A DNA stretch of 64,000 nucleotides from Sipunculus nudus (Eukaryota > Annelida > Sipuncula > Golfingiida > Sipunculidae): NCBI GenBank assembly GCA_026874595.1, contig CM049311.1, positions 36,687,176 through 36,751,175 on the forward strand. Reading direction: 5' to 3'. A program made the position numbers and the translations under genes. The notes beneath the pieces are model-generated. The model was not told the DNA's origin. It saw only the letters and a list, made by a program, of their open reading frames with translations, and made no database searches. Of this stretch, positions 39,310-51,318 are shown piece by piece; position 1 is the stretch's first letter; each line of letters starts with the position of its first letter.

Positions 39310-41464
39310 AAAACCCTCACAATTGATGTACCCTATGAAGGGCGAGGAAAAGTTGGAATATTGATGACCTTGACGCTGTTTTTAGGTCACATTTGCTTAA
39401 ATGAATTCAGGGCAATTAATTTGACTTACAAGCGCCATACTCTCACCATGAATACAAAACATTAATATTTTTAGTTTCATTATCGAAGTCCATTTTCACA
39501 CGATCTGGACTAGTTTTGCTAGAAAAGAAAAGACTATCTAGCCTGGCATTTTACTGTCAATTTATCAATAAGCATGGCCGTCTACAAACGAATGATGACG
39601 TCACTACCGGCTGTCACATGTCCGTATGACTGCAGTGTTTGTTATCCCTTTAATTGCAGGCTTGTCCTTTTCCCCTGGTTTTTGTTCCGCCCGTCATCTC
39701 GGCTGTCTGTCTGGGCGTTTGATCTTCGTTCGCTTCCGTGAATGTCGGTCTTTAAGGCCAGATGGAAGTAGCTTCCAGTTCTGCAGTGCCCAGGGCAGAG
39801 GTAGTGTCTATCCGTACGACCGTCGTATAGACAGAAATATATCTTACGTTTAGTATTCTAATTGTTCATCATGCATATATTTAACTAAGTGCGAGACAAA
39901 ATAATATTTGATGGGAAATTGATATAAAAAGCGCCCGTACGGTTAGGTATTCAAAGAGACGGTCGGGCCGATTGCCTCGGCCGACGTGCATATTCGGGAC
40001 CAGGCAAATATGGGGTGGTGGCAAGGCGGGGTTCCACTGTACATATATTTTGTCATAATGGATTTTTTTATATAAAAAAGTATATATGAAAAACTCGAAA
40101 TGAAGAGTTGATTTAACTTTAAAATTAGACCACATTTTTCTCAGGCCTTCATCTGTTATATAGGCCTAAGTTGCATTTTATGTATATACGATATTGAAGT
40201 GCGAGACGTTGTATTCATCGAAATCTGAGCAGTTAATCTCGATATTTGTTTGATTTAGTGCACAGATAGGTCAGTATTTAATCATTTATGCAAATTACAA
40301 ATCATTTTAAAAATTACAAATGCCATCACAAAAAACCTTTCAGGGGAATCTCCATTGGTCAGTCTAAATTTCTACTTTAATAATTGGTTTTAAGCTACGT
40401 GTAAGGCATTTAATCTACTCCATCTGAATGCAAATTTCCCGTAAGCATGATACTCCGTATGCCAGACATCTCATGCATAACAAATAGCGGATCATTATAT
40501 ACTTACATATAATATGAAAATGTTAAAATGAAACATGATTACATTTCCGAAAACGATATGTCCTTTATATGTCGCCATTAAACTCAGATACATAAGCCTT
40601 TACTCAAACACAAGTAACAGTAGGTTTGGTATATCTTCCCTCAATATCCTCTCGGTTATACTAAGTAACGTTACGTTGCTGATCATGTTACATGAAAACT
40701 AACTCTCTTTATTTTCAGGTTGTCCAGCTGTTAAGAGAAGAATTGTGCAAAAGGTGAAAGCAGCATGAAACTTGGCATAATAGTTGGCCAGACCATACTT
40801 AACATTTTCAGATATAGGGCCAAGGGGAATTCACCCCATGTTGGTCAAAATCAAAGATGGCGGCCAACATGGCCGCTGGATTATAAAATATCAATATATT
40901 CGGTTATATTTGTTCTAGAATGCTTTCCAAGTGCACTATTTCTATGTTTTCGGGGTCGATAAATTCATTTATAAGGGTTAAAAGTCTGTAATATGACTCT
41001 GTGAAAGAATCCGGGTTTTGTTTATATTGAAATTGTCCTAAATTTGCTTTCGTTTACTTGCACAATGTACAGCAAACATTGTTTGTTGGGTTTTGCACAG
41101 TAGTCGCATACATTGTTATTGTATTCAAATAAAAGTGTCCTTTGATGACCTAGGTTTGTCATGCATTAGGATGCTTGAATTGTAGAACAGTTTTTATTGC
41201 AATATTCTTTCTTTCTTCCTTTGAATTTCCCTTTATTTGCATGCTGACAAATGTAATTGCTTTGAAGAGATGATGGTTGCAAAAAACTTATCTGTCGAAA
41301 TCTGCAATAAAATTAGGAATGAACTTGATATGTCCGTATACACTAATCATTAAAATGTTTGAAACCTACATACATGTAATTAGATTTAACGATAAGCATT
41401 CATGTAAACCTCTGTTAGTGCGATTAGGATATATCAAATGCATAATGCACTGTGCTGATATTTA

Positions 41465-41469
<5 letters not shown>

Positions 41470-41505
<36 letters not shown>
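41470..41505. repeat. (AT)n microsatellite inside the TIR element
   Basis: About 35 bases of alternating A and T in the part of the element that is missing from unit 1. Confidence 0.9.
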
Positions 41506-41507
<2 letters not shown>

Positions 41508-42227
41508 TTTTTACGTATTTGAGCCTTATGTCTGTTTTAGTGTAATGTAATGTAATAGGCCATAGAGCGGTAAAACGCTCGGCTATCTCTACTGGCGCCC
41601 CGTTTTTATGAACATCGTTCCTATTAGTGGGTTTAAATGGCAAGTCCAAAGTGGGTGAATTCCTCCTTGTCCTTCGCTTTCCTCCACCCCTGTATATATA
41701 CCGCAAATCGCCGCCATCCGGGCCATGGAGAGAGGCCTGTAATAGTAATGATAACTAACTGTCCATATAAACTAAATATTAAAACAAAATAAATTAGACA
41801 ATCCATATAATATAGAGTTTATCTTGCTTTTAACTTTTATATCAGACTGAATGCGTGCGTGGCAGGATACAGACCTATGTATGAAGCTGACACCTGTCAG
41901 CTGTATATATTCTGCCTCGTGTACCTACTGAAATTGTACGTGCTAAAAGTCCCTTTTTCATCAGCACACCCAACTGTTATATTTAATAATTTTTTTTTAA
42001 TACTGCACTCTTTAATTAAAGTGTCATTTGCTTGGGTAGGTTGTATTATATTAATATTTCATATCTCAGATTCCAGACATGCATTTTATCTTCAACTTGA
42101 TTACCTCAAAATTCAGTACAATGTTTGGTTTGAGTTTTAATCTACTTGTTAGGTAATTGTAACTTTTCTGTGCTTTTAGCTTCTGAGATCTAGCATCTCT
42201 GTACAGTTACACTTTCCCTTAGTCAGT

Positions 42228-42446
42228 TTAATGTCCAATTGCAGAATGCTTGGGAAACTTGTATTTTATACCATCTGCTTCATTAAGTGAACATACATTT
42301 TTTGAGAATACACAACTTCTTAATATTATTACTGAACAGTTTAAAACAGCATTCTTTGTAATATTGCCAGCAATTTTTATTACCTGTGCATGATTATTTT
42401 CTTTAAGATTTGGATGGACAAGAGTGTTTCCTCTGGTAAAACACAC
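42228..42446 (-). other. Open frame inside the TIR element (unit 3)
   Basis: Counterpart of the frame at 22517-22735, one residue different. Function not recognised. Confidence 0.2.
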
Positions 42447-44952
42447 ACAATTCCATTTACTATCGGTTCTTTTTATCTTATGTGCAAGGTTCAGTTCGAT
42501 CTACAATTTTGCATCCTGTGCACTTGAAGAAATATTATTTCAATAAATGAAGCTAATATTTCTTATAGCTAATAATTATTACATTTATTAAGTGTGCATC
42601 ATGTAAGCAAACGAAGTATTTGATGACAACACTTGGAAATGTAAAGTCAATGTAAGCTTATATTGGTAAGGATCAAAAACCATATTACCAATGTAGCAAG
42701 TAAATGTCAAACTGCACAATTGCCACAGGTGTCCAGATTCTGTCATGAACCATCACCACAGTACAAAGATAGTATATACGAGGTTCGAACGTCGTCGATG
42801 TCTAAATGGCATAATGGTGAAATCTAGCCACAAAACAAGATTTGAGAGTGATTTGCTCTAGTGTCTTAACGATAGGTTTCTGATGTCTTTCTCACAACAC
42901 ACCAATTTTTTCATTTGGATTACCTCATTCTCATTCAAAAGAAAGTGATACCAACAGGCCTAAGTCTATAATTCTGAAAGAAAGCATAGCATACAGCATA
43001 ATGTTGTGAGCCTCTAATTATGTACTGAGCCTTCATGCAAGCAAAGAGTCTGGAAGTTGCATCATCACCTCAAGGCAAAAGAACAATTAAAATATAAACA
43101 AAAAAATTCTTTAACATAGATTGTACGACTGGTTATAATAACAACTACAATGCACTTTCCATGGGTCGGACGGCAAAGTAGTGGATGGAATCAGAGGACA
43201 AGAAAAAAAACAACCGACTCTGTACGGACCACTACAACCCACTCTAATAGCAACATCGGAGATAGAAACTTGTTTGCAAGTGAAGAGAGCCGAGCGTTTT
43301 ACCAATCGACTGTCCCTTTCATTACATTAAAAAAACATAGTGTTTAAATACATAAAATAAACAAATATATTAAATTACAGCAGGGTAGTCAACAAATACG
43401 TTTTACCGTTAGATGTGCTAGTAAAAAGGGCAATTTTAGCACAACTGTAATACCAACAAAATCAGATTTCATTCACACATTCATGATACAGACCTCAAAC
43501 CACTTGAAATGCATTCTAGTACAAATATAACCGGCTGTACTGATATTTATATTTCAGTGGCCATCTTGGCCGCCATCTTTATATTTTACCAAGACATGGT
43601 GAATCCGCTCGGCTCCATATCTGAACGTATAGAGTTTGGGCTGGAAATTATTATGCCAAGTTTCATTGTTCTCTCACTTTTTGCACAATTCTTAACCGAT
43701 GCACTAATGAGAATATTACCAAATTCTGGATAAAAAATAGCTACAGAGTATTTGAAGAGGTTTAAAACCTCAAATATTGAATGTCTCGGCCCAAAAAAAA
43801 CATAATATTAGAGTATTTGTAATGTTTTCTGGGGACATAATAACTCAAGTTATTCACATTATCTAATCAAAGATGGCCGCCATCTTTGATTTTGGCCAAG
43901 ATAATTTGTTTTCAGCTTGGCCCTATATCTGAAATTCATTAATAAGCTCCAAAGAATACTGTTGCCAACTTTCAGGCTTCTTTCATTTTTTGCACAATTC
44001 CTCCTAATATTGGAGCTTAACCGCTGGGCTAAGGCCTCTTTGAATAACAAAAAAATGTATGCTGCAGGACCCGATTTATAATGAGATCAGTTTCCAAGAG
44101 CAACATAACATCCTCATCAGAAACTAAGAGAAATAAACCTGTCAGGGTTCGAAAAGGGCGCTGGGATGTGACACGGAAGTACCCCGAGGACAGCGTGTGG
44201 AGTGAGTTTGGTGCCAGGGTGACTTGTCTCGGCAAGGAATACAGCGGAATAACATTTTTTACACCACGTCTAAATTCTCAAATTATATTAGTATTCAATG
44301 AATGCTGCGTATCAGGTGATGCATACCATACGGGGTCTTATATGATATTAAAAAAGACTTTCGGGCTGACTTTAAAGAACGGGATGATCAATGGAATTAT
44401 TCCTTAAGTTCACGAAAGAAAAATGGAAACTTCGTACTTGTTTTCAGATTATAAACTGTGTCTTACACTGAAGGCCTCCGGTGGTTATTAAAAACATCCG
44501 GTCTAGACGTAGGGATTCCATAAATAAACAAGACTGTGGCTTCACAAGGCAGGACTAATTGTCCCATTACCGACGTAGGAGTACATACTGTTTATGTGTC
44601 ATGTGAGACGTAAAGAGGGATATATCAGGCCATATTTTCCCGTTATGTATTACCTATTTAAGCCTACTACTCTTATTTAATGACCCTTGTGGAAATAATT
44701 TTACAGAGATCCCTTAGGTTTGATTTTCATGAAAATGTTTCGATTTTAATGATTCCAGTTTGTCCGAACAACAAGTTTGCGATGTTCATTATTGTTGTCT
44801 ACGTACGTCAGGAGGGAAAGCGTCCATCCCCGTTCGGGTGTGTGGGTGTGTATGTGTGTCTGTGGGTGGTTGGGGGGGGGGGGGGGTACGTGTCTGTGTG
44901 TGTGTTTGTTCACAACACAATCATGAACATAATCTCATTAAATTTTCAGGAG

Positions 44953-45321
44953 ATGTCGGGTATTTTTTTTTTAATATTTTTTTAGTGGAGAATGTTGACT
45001 TATCTAATTCTTAACCTAAGTATGTACATCTGCTTATTGGTTTCCATTTCGGTTTGGGACTACTTGGCAGGGCGGTAGCACTCGCATCCTATCATTTTTA
45101 TTTTGTATCCCATTTTGTCACCCACGGCCGGTGTCTATCGCACATGCAAGAACCCCCCCAAAGACGCAATCGTATGTGAGTGATACACAGCTGTGGGGCA
45201 CAGCCTTCCCAATAAGCCTGCAGAGCGCTAAATCTAGGTTGGGGCCAAGCGTGAAAAACCTCACCTCCTCGGCTGATTTTCGAACCCATGATCTCCCGGC
45301 TTTGAGTCCATGTCGGGTGTT
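44953..45321 (-). repeat. Inserted SINE with target duplication, copy 4
   Basis: A 345-bp minus-strand insert lies between ATGTCGGGTATT (44953-44964) and ATGTCGGGTGTT (45310-45321). The A-tail shows as a T-run right after the left target copy. The head keeps GGGAGATC and GGGTTCGAA (minus strand near 45290-45277), the B-box half of a tRNA; the A-box half is absent. The core motif at 45167-45182 is slightly decayed. Confidence 0.8.
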
Positions 45322-46417
45322 GCAAAATCGAATCGATTAGATTTTGATGTGGATCTTGCACGTGATCGGACACTTGAACGTCATCAATATTCACAAATGT
45401 ACAGTCACTTATGTAAGAATAAGCCTGGGAATACGAGTCGAATAAGTTAAAGCAAACATTTTTTGCAAGGATTTTTATTTTAAATTTATGTATAATTTAT
45501 CTCCCGATCAGAGGAGCACGTAGTTAACCTAAATGCCAAAAATATGAGATTTTTCTTCTTTGCTTATCACATTCCAATAACTTAGTATTCTGTATGCGTT
45601 TAACGAGTTTTTAACATTAGTGGGAATATAAACATTTAACCGATGTCTCCTCTCTTCAAATCAATGAATTTATATAACATATTAAATAGACACTTTCTAC
45701 CCCCGTTGAAATCCATGATTTTTTATGATGAACAGTTTGTAACGAGCTTGGTGTGACTGAATGTCGCAAATTTTAACCCTGAGATGTTCATAGGTATTGT
45801 TTTTTACTGAGATGATATTGATATAAAAATTACGTGTGCTGGTATTCCCAAGGAAACCCTCGCCATAAAAAAATGTCATAGAATTTGCTTTAAAATGCAA
45901 TCACACAAGGAAATGTATTTAGGAAAAAACGTGAGACAATTTCTCCTGATAAACATGAATAAATTGGCCGAAATTACTGAGGTTAGTGAGAGGAATCAAG
46001 CCTTAACCACGTAATCAACTGGACCAGTGGGAAACGATGTTTAAGTTGTCCGTTGAGGGTAGGCTTAGACATGCATGTTAACAGACACATATATGTCGTT
46101 GAAGACTCTAGCAAAGGTAAAGCTGCCTATAAAAAAAACTCAGATAAATAGATTCTAGGTCCGGTGATCGCGAGGGCGTAGGTCCAATAGGAGATGAGTC
46201 CAACGTAGCGTCCTCATTTTTATGTTCAGTTTCCGATAAACGTCGCACGTGAAAGGTCAGCCCAAGACGGCAAAAATATCAGAAAAATAAATGTCTTTCC
46301 TTCGTTCTTACTATATGCCCACGCGTGTATTTGGTCCAGAAGTTATTTACATGCCACAGAGTTGTCCTCATTTCGGCCGACAAACACATTTTTTCGTACG
46401 TCAAAATCGGCCTAATA

Positions 46418-46430
46418 CCCCCCCCCCCCC
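46418..46430. repeat. Poly-C tract, copy 4
   Basis: C13 after GGCCTAATA. Copy 5 has about C17 at the equivalent place (about 55280-55296), and copy 1 has only short C-runs broken by T and G (17208-17217). Confidence 0.85.
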
Positions 46431-47405
46431 GGGTTAACAAGTGATATAATTTGAGATACCGTAAACATGGTCCTGTTATATTTGCTTGAGACATTCACTG
46501 TTCCTATTTATAAAGATGCTGAGTGAAGGGAGGTCTTTGACATTACCTTGTGTCCCCGTATAGGGTAAAATCCAGGTTCCAACCACTAGCAATATAAACA
46601 TATAAACAGCAGATACATATGTTGCACCACTCAATTTGAGCTTTAGAGAACAAAAGACGTGTTGTTCTTTTCGAAAAGTGAGACCACTACATATTTCCAG
46701 CCACTGGTGTTTTAACGCTGAGACGCTTAAAAGACACCCTTAGACATGCATATTTATTTTTTGGTTATTTCTCTAGACTATATATGATTCTTTTCAAAAA
46801 TTCTTTTTTAAAAGATGTTTGATATAAATACCTTTATTTTAAACCATGTATCGAAAACAATGTATGGTTCATCCATATTTGAAAGGCCTATTCCCGAGTG
46901 AAACGACAAAACACCTAAGACCTGTTCCGAAAAGTAGGGACAAGTTATCGTTTCTAATAAAAACATATCCTCACATTTTATAATGCATCAGACATGACAG
47001 ATAGACGATAAAACGTTTGGTTATGAGTTTCTTTATTGTTTATGAATATCGAAACAAAGATGCAATAATTGGATGGATTTTTTTTTTATTTTCTAGGTGT
47101 CTAGTTTCTTGTAATTTGGCTTCTTTCTCTTGGTGACTGTCTGCTGGACGCACTGACTGTGCTGTCTGCTTGGTTCTGCCGGCTTGCCGTCTGGGCTGGT
47201 TTTGCTGTAATGCTGAAGTTCTTGAATGTCTCGATTGTTACCTGGGCTCGTCAGTCATACCATAGCAGAGGAGGGAGAGCGTAGAAATTGAAGCGCAGGC
47301 TTTTATTATTATTAATATTATTATTTTTTTATACCAAGTTTATATAGCGCTTTTTCATGCATATAGCCTATTCAAAAGCACGATATACCATCAATATAAA
47401 CAATA

Positions 47406-47552
47406 TCTCGAGATATCGACTTAACATCTCGAGATCTCGAGATAAATATTTTTTCTGCTATATTTTTGGGTTAAAATTTGTGTAGAGATCTCGAGATGTT
47501 TAGTCGAAATTTTGTGATGTCAAGTCGGGATCTCGAGATATTATCTCGAGAT
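47406..47552. repeat. TCTCGAGA palindrome cluster, copy 4
   Basis: Same two-halved structure as in copies 1-3. Confidence 0.8.
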
Positions 47553-47560
47553 AAATATTT

Positions 47561-47699
47561 GTATCCGCCAAATTTTTGCGGATACTATGTTTTTGATCGG
47601 GTTCCGCCGCCGCCGCCGCCGCCGTAATCGTTTCCGGAGAACTCCTCTGAGACTACTGGACTGTCCTCTCTGTCCAGCATCCTTTTGTGCGTCTGTTTC
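47561..47699. mobile_element. Remnant of the GGTGGCGCCACC element, copy 4
   Basis: The left hairpin (GTATCCGC/GCGGATAC) and (CCG)7 (47604-47624) are retained. All tandem units and the right hairpin are deleted, and a second internal deletion lies after GACTACTGGACTG. Confidence 0.75.
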
Positions 47700-48511
47700 C
47701 AAATCAGCCCCCGTATGTAGTAAATCTTGTATCTGTAATATTAGTCATGACAGTTCAACCTGAACGTTGTTTTCATAACCTGTTGTGGCAACAGGATAAG
47801 TGGTTTCGGTGTAATACGTCGTCATGTTCAACTGATATTTCGTTGATGTTAAGTGCATTTGTATAAGCCATGACGCAGCTGATCCCGAGGTGCTGCTGTT
47901 GTGTGTAAACAACAGATTACTTGCGTCCGACGCAACCGTGCAGTATTTGGCCAGTTGAGCACTTTTTGCCGAAAGAAGTTGGGCGAAGGGATTATTCTTA
48001 GATCTCAAGCGTTTCGTGACGCCTTCATATGTTAGTAAATCTTTACCCAACTAGATTTATCTCTTTTAAACAGAGTTTTCTTGATGATCGAGACAGCTCT
48101 TTCCTGTCATACTTTAGATCATGGAGTGGGTGATATATATGTAGCAAGAGGCTACATGATGTCCCTTATGCAGGCTCATAAAATAATATATTTTCTTGAT
48201 AAATCAAGACATGTCAATAAAAAAATTCCTACTTACACCTAGGGCATTGATCTTCTATTTTAGATTTCATTGCATTCTGATAACATTGTATCTGAATGCC
48301 GTATAGTTAAACATCGCGGGCTGCAGTGTACCAACCGATATGTCTTAAACAGAACGAAAGACTAATAAAACTGCAATAAAATAAAGATATGGCATAAAAC
48401 ATTCAGAAGATGAACATAATAAACTGCGTATCACAGTGCTTCTCTCCTTCATCCCAGGTGTAGCGTTTTGAAAATTCCCCCTCTAAAGATTGCTGGGGGC
48501 AGTCGATTTCA

Positions 48512-48783
48512 GATTATCCCCTGTAACTTGAAAATGATTTTAGATTATCCCCGTAACTTGTTTTTCAGATTACCCCCTTTACTTGAATTCGTTTTAAGAG
48601 TACCCCCGTAACTTGAAATCGATTTCAGAAACGCCCTTAACTTAAAGTTCATTTCAAATTACCCCAGTAACTTGAAATCGTTTTCAGATTACCCCCGTAT
48701 CTTGAAATCGATTCAGATTACCCCGGTTATTTGAAATCGATTCCATATAATCCCCGTAATTTGAAATCGTTTTCAGATTATCC
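48512..48783. repeat. 30-bp minisatellite, copy 4 (9 units)
   Basis: The longest of the series. Extra units in the middle include divergent AAACGCCCTTAACTTAAAG and ATTACCCCAGTAACTTG. Confidence 0.85.
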
Positions 48784-50514
48784 AAAACCCTCACAATTGA
48801 TGTACCCTATGAAGGGCGAGGAAAAGTTGGAATATTGATTACGTTGACGCTGTTTTTTAGGTCACATTTGCTTAAATGAATTCAGGGCAATTAATTTGAC
48901 TTACAAGCGCCATACTCTCATCATGAATACAAAACATGAATATTTTTTAGTTTCATTATCGAAGTCCATTTTCACACGATCTGGACTAGTTTTGCTAGAA
49001 AAGAAAAGACTATCTAGCCTGGCATTTTACTGTCAATTTATCAATAAGCATGGCCGTCTACAAACGACTGATGACGTCACTACCGGCTGTCACATGTCGG
49101 TATGACTGCAGTGTTTATTATACCTTTAATTTCAGGCTTGTCCTTTTCCCCTGGTTTTTGTTTCGCCCGTCATCTCGGCTGTCTGTCTGGGCGTTTGATC
49201 TTCGTTCGCTCCCGTGAATGTCGGTCTTTAAGGACAGATGGAAGTAGCTTCCAGTTCTGCAGTGCCCAGATCAGAGGTAGTGTCTATCTGAACGACAGTC
49301 GTACAGACGGAAATATATCTTACATTTAGAATTCTAATTGTTCATCATATATTTAACTTAGTGCGAGAAAAATAATATTTGATGGGAAATTGATTTAAAA
49401 CGCGCCCGTACGGTTAGGTATTCGAAGAGACGGTCGTGCCGATTGCCTCGGCCGACGTGCAATCGCAATGACCCCTATATGTGAATTTATAAATAAAAAT
49501 CAGCTCTTAAATAAGTGCGCAAATATGTTTGCATACATTTCTGTAAAAAAATACAGAACCCTTACAATTACAACCACCTTTGGAACTGACCAAAGTGGTC
49601 TTAATTTAGGGATTGTCGTATTTGTGATATTCTAAGTTACCTGAAATATATATTCGGAACCAGGAAAGGTGGTCGTTATTGCAGGTGGTCGCAAATATGG
49701 GGTGGTGGCAAGGCGGGGTTCCACTGTACATATATTTTGTCATAATGGATTTTTTTATATAAAAAAGTATATATGAAAAACTCGAAATGAAGAGTTGATT
49801 TAACTTTAAAATTAAACCACATTTTTCTCAGGCCTTCATCTGTTATATAGGCCTAAGTTGCATTTTATGTATATATGATATTTAAGTGCGACACGTTGTA
49901 TTCATCGAAATCTGAGCAGTTAATCTCGATATTTGTTTGATTTAGTGCATTGATAGGTCAGTATTTAATAATTTATGCAAATTACAAATCATTTTAAAAA
50001 ATTACAAATGCCATCACAGAAAACCTTGCAGGGGAATCTCCATAGGTCAGTCTAAATTTCTACTTTAATAATTGGTTTTAAGCTACGTGTACGGCATTTA
50101 ATCTACTCCATCTGAATGCAAGTTTCCCGTAAGCATGATACTCCGTATGCAAGACATCTCATGCATAACAAATAGCGGATTATTATATACTTACTTATAA
50201 TATGACAATGATAAAATGAAATATTTATTATGCTACCAAATTTCAAAAACATTTTTACGTTGCAAAACTTACTTACACTAGATATCAGTTTTAGAAATCT
50301 CAGATAGCCGTTATAATCCACGTCTACTTCTCATTCGAGAAAAAACAACTTTAAAATTATTTTAAGTAATCTTGGTCTCGGACAGATATTACAACCACTG
50401 AACAAAAAATGATGCCGTTGACAAGGTCGATGAGCTTAAACTAATACTTTGTTTTTATTGTGACTGTTTTGTGGTCGCCGGCATTTTAATGCTTGCTCCA
50501 TTTCGTACTACAGA

Positions 50515-50700
50515 CATCTGCAGATTTCCATTTCGGTGTGGGGAAACATGACAGAGTGGTAACACACGATAATTCTGGCGACAGTCGGATCGGTGTAACG
50601 CACCTGCGGGTCCTTGCTGGGGTCTGACCGTGACCAATTTTCCGCCACCTCGGCAGGGATCCGAACATACGCCTGGACCACAAAGACCCAAATACCTTCT
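50515..50700 (-). repeat. tRNA-derived SINE in unit copy 4
   Basis: 3' domain and B-box region (minus strand GTTCGGATCCC near 50665) are present. The segment between the B-box and the A-box is shortened, so the tRNA head is internally deleted. Confidence 0.6.
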
Positions 50701-51140
50701 TTCCTGGTCCGTCACGGCTCATTCTCCCGGTCGTGACAATGGTTTTGACAGATAATAAACCATCTACCAAATGCATTACTTAAGGAGACATGAACCAAGG
50801 GGTGCCAGGTGCGTAGTCGTTTTTCTCTTTTTAGTTTTTACTGAATTCTACTCCGAGCCGTGAAATCTGATCATGACATGCTATCGCTGTATATCATGTT
50901 ACTATGAAACTGCGTCATCACCCTCTCAAGAGCTGATGAGGATACTTTATATGCAGGTGATCCCAAGTAGATAAAACCTCCGCTCAGTCCAAGACACAAT
51001 ATTGTTCGAAACTAGGCCAGTCAAGTCCGAATCCTTGATGTTCATGTAAAAGTGCATTTTCTCTAGGGGCTAATCATAATTATCTGTATCTAAAACACTT
51101 TTTAATAGGAATCATTGGCGGTGCTGGCACTCGATCGTTG

Positions 51141-51318
51141 TCACGGAACACCTCTACAGTTATTTATCGGAAATGCCCGTTTTTGGTTTTGAAACGTCGA
51201 AGACGATCTCATGTGTTTTCTTTGGGTGTTTTTCTCGACAATGTCCCATTTATCTTGAGAAATGTTACAATCATTTGCGTAGGGGTTTATTATCCAAGCG
51301 CCATCTTTGAGAAACTAG
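51141..51318 (-). other. Conserved short frame (INPYAND), copy 4
   Basis: Equivalent of 21629-21784. It shares several residues with copy 5 against copies 1 and 2 (C for Y, K and M in the QRKHMRSSS stretch). Confidence 0.15.

Larger units (their letters stand above)
40717..44036. mobile_element. Terminal-inverted-repeat element, full length (unit 3)
   Basis: A 3.3-kb insertion relative to unit 2, which has TTTTTAG directly followed by GCCTCTTTGAATAAC. The left arm (about 40725-40866) contains GTTAAG, GAATTGTGCAAAA, TGAAA-TTGGCA, CAGATATAGGGCCAAG and CAAAGATGGCGGCC. The right arm (about 43869-44025) is its diverged inverse. A second right-type arm sits internally (about 43555-43695), suggesting a tandem end or a nested element. 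No transposase is found, so it is non-autonomous. Target duplication is unresolved. Confidence 0.65.
33678..44137. repeat. Large tandem unit, copy 3 (10.5 kb)
   Basis: It has an empty SINE site (34468), a unique hairpin/microsatellite element (35105-35951), palindromes (36699), a complete GGTGGCGCCACC element (36857-38326), a 7-unit minisatellite (39098) and the full-length TIR element (40717-44036). A deletion at about 40537 removes roughly 1.7-1.9 kb relative to copy 2, including the second SINE and the INPYAND frame. Confidence 0.9.
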
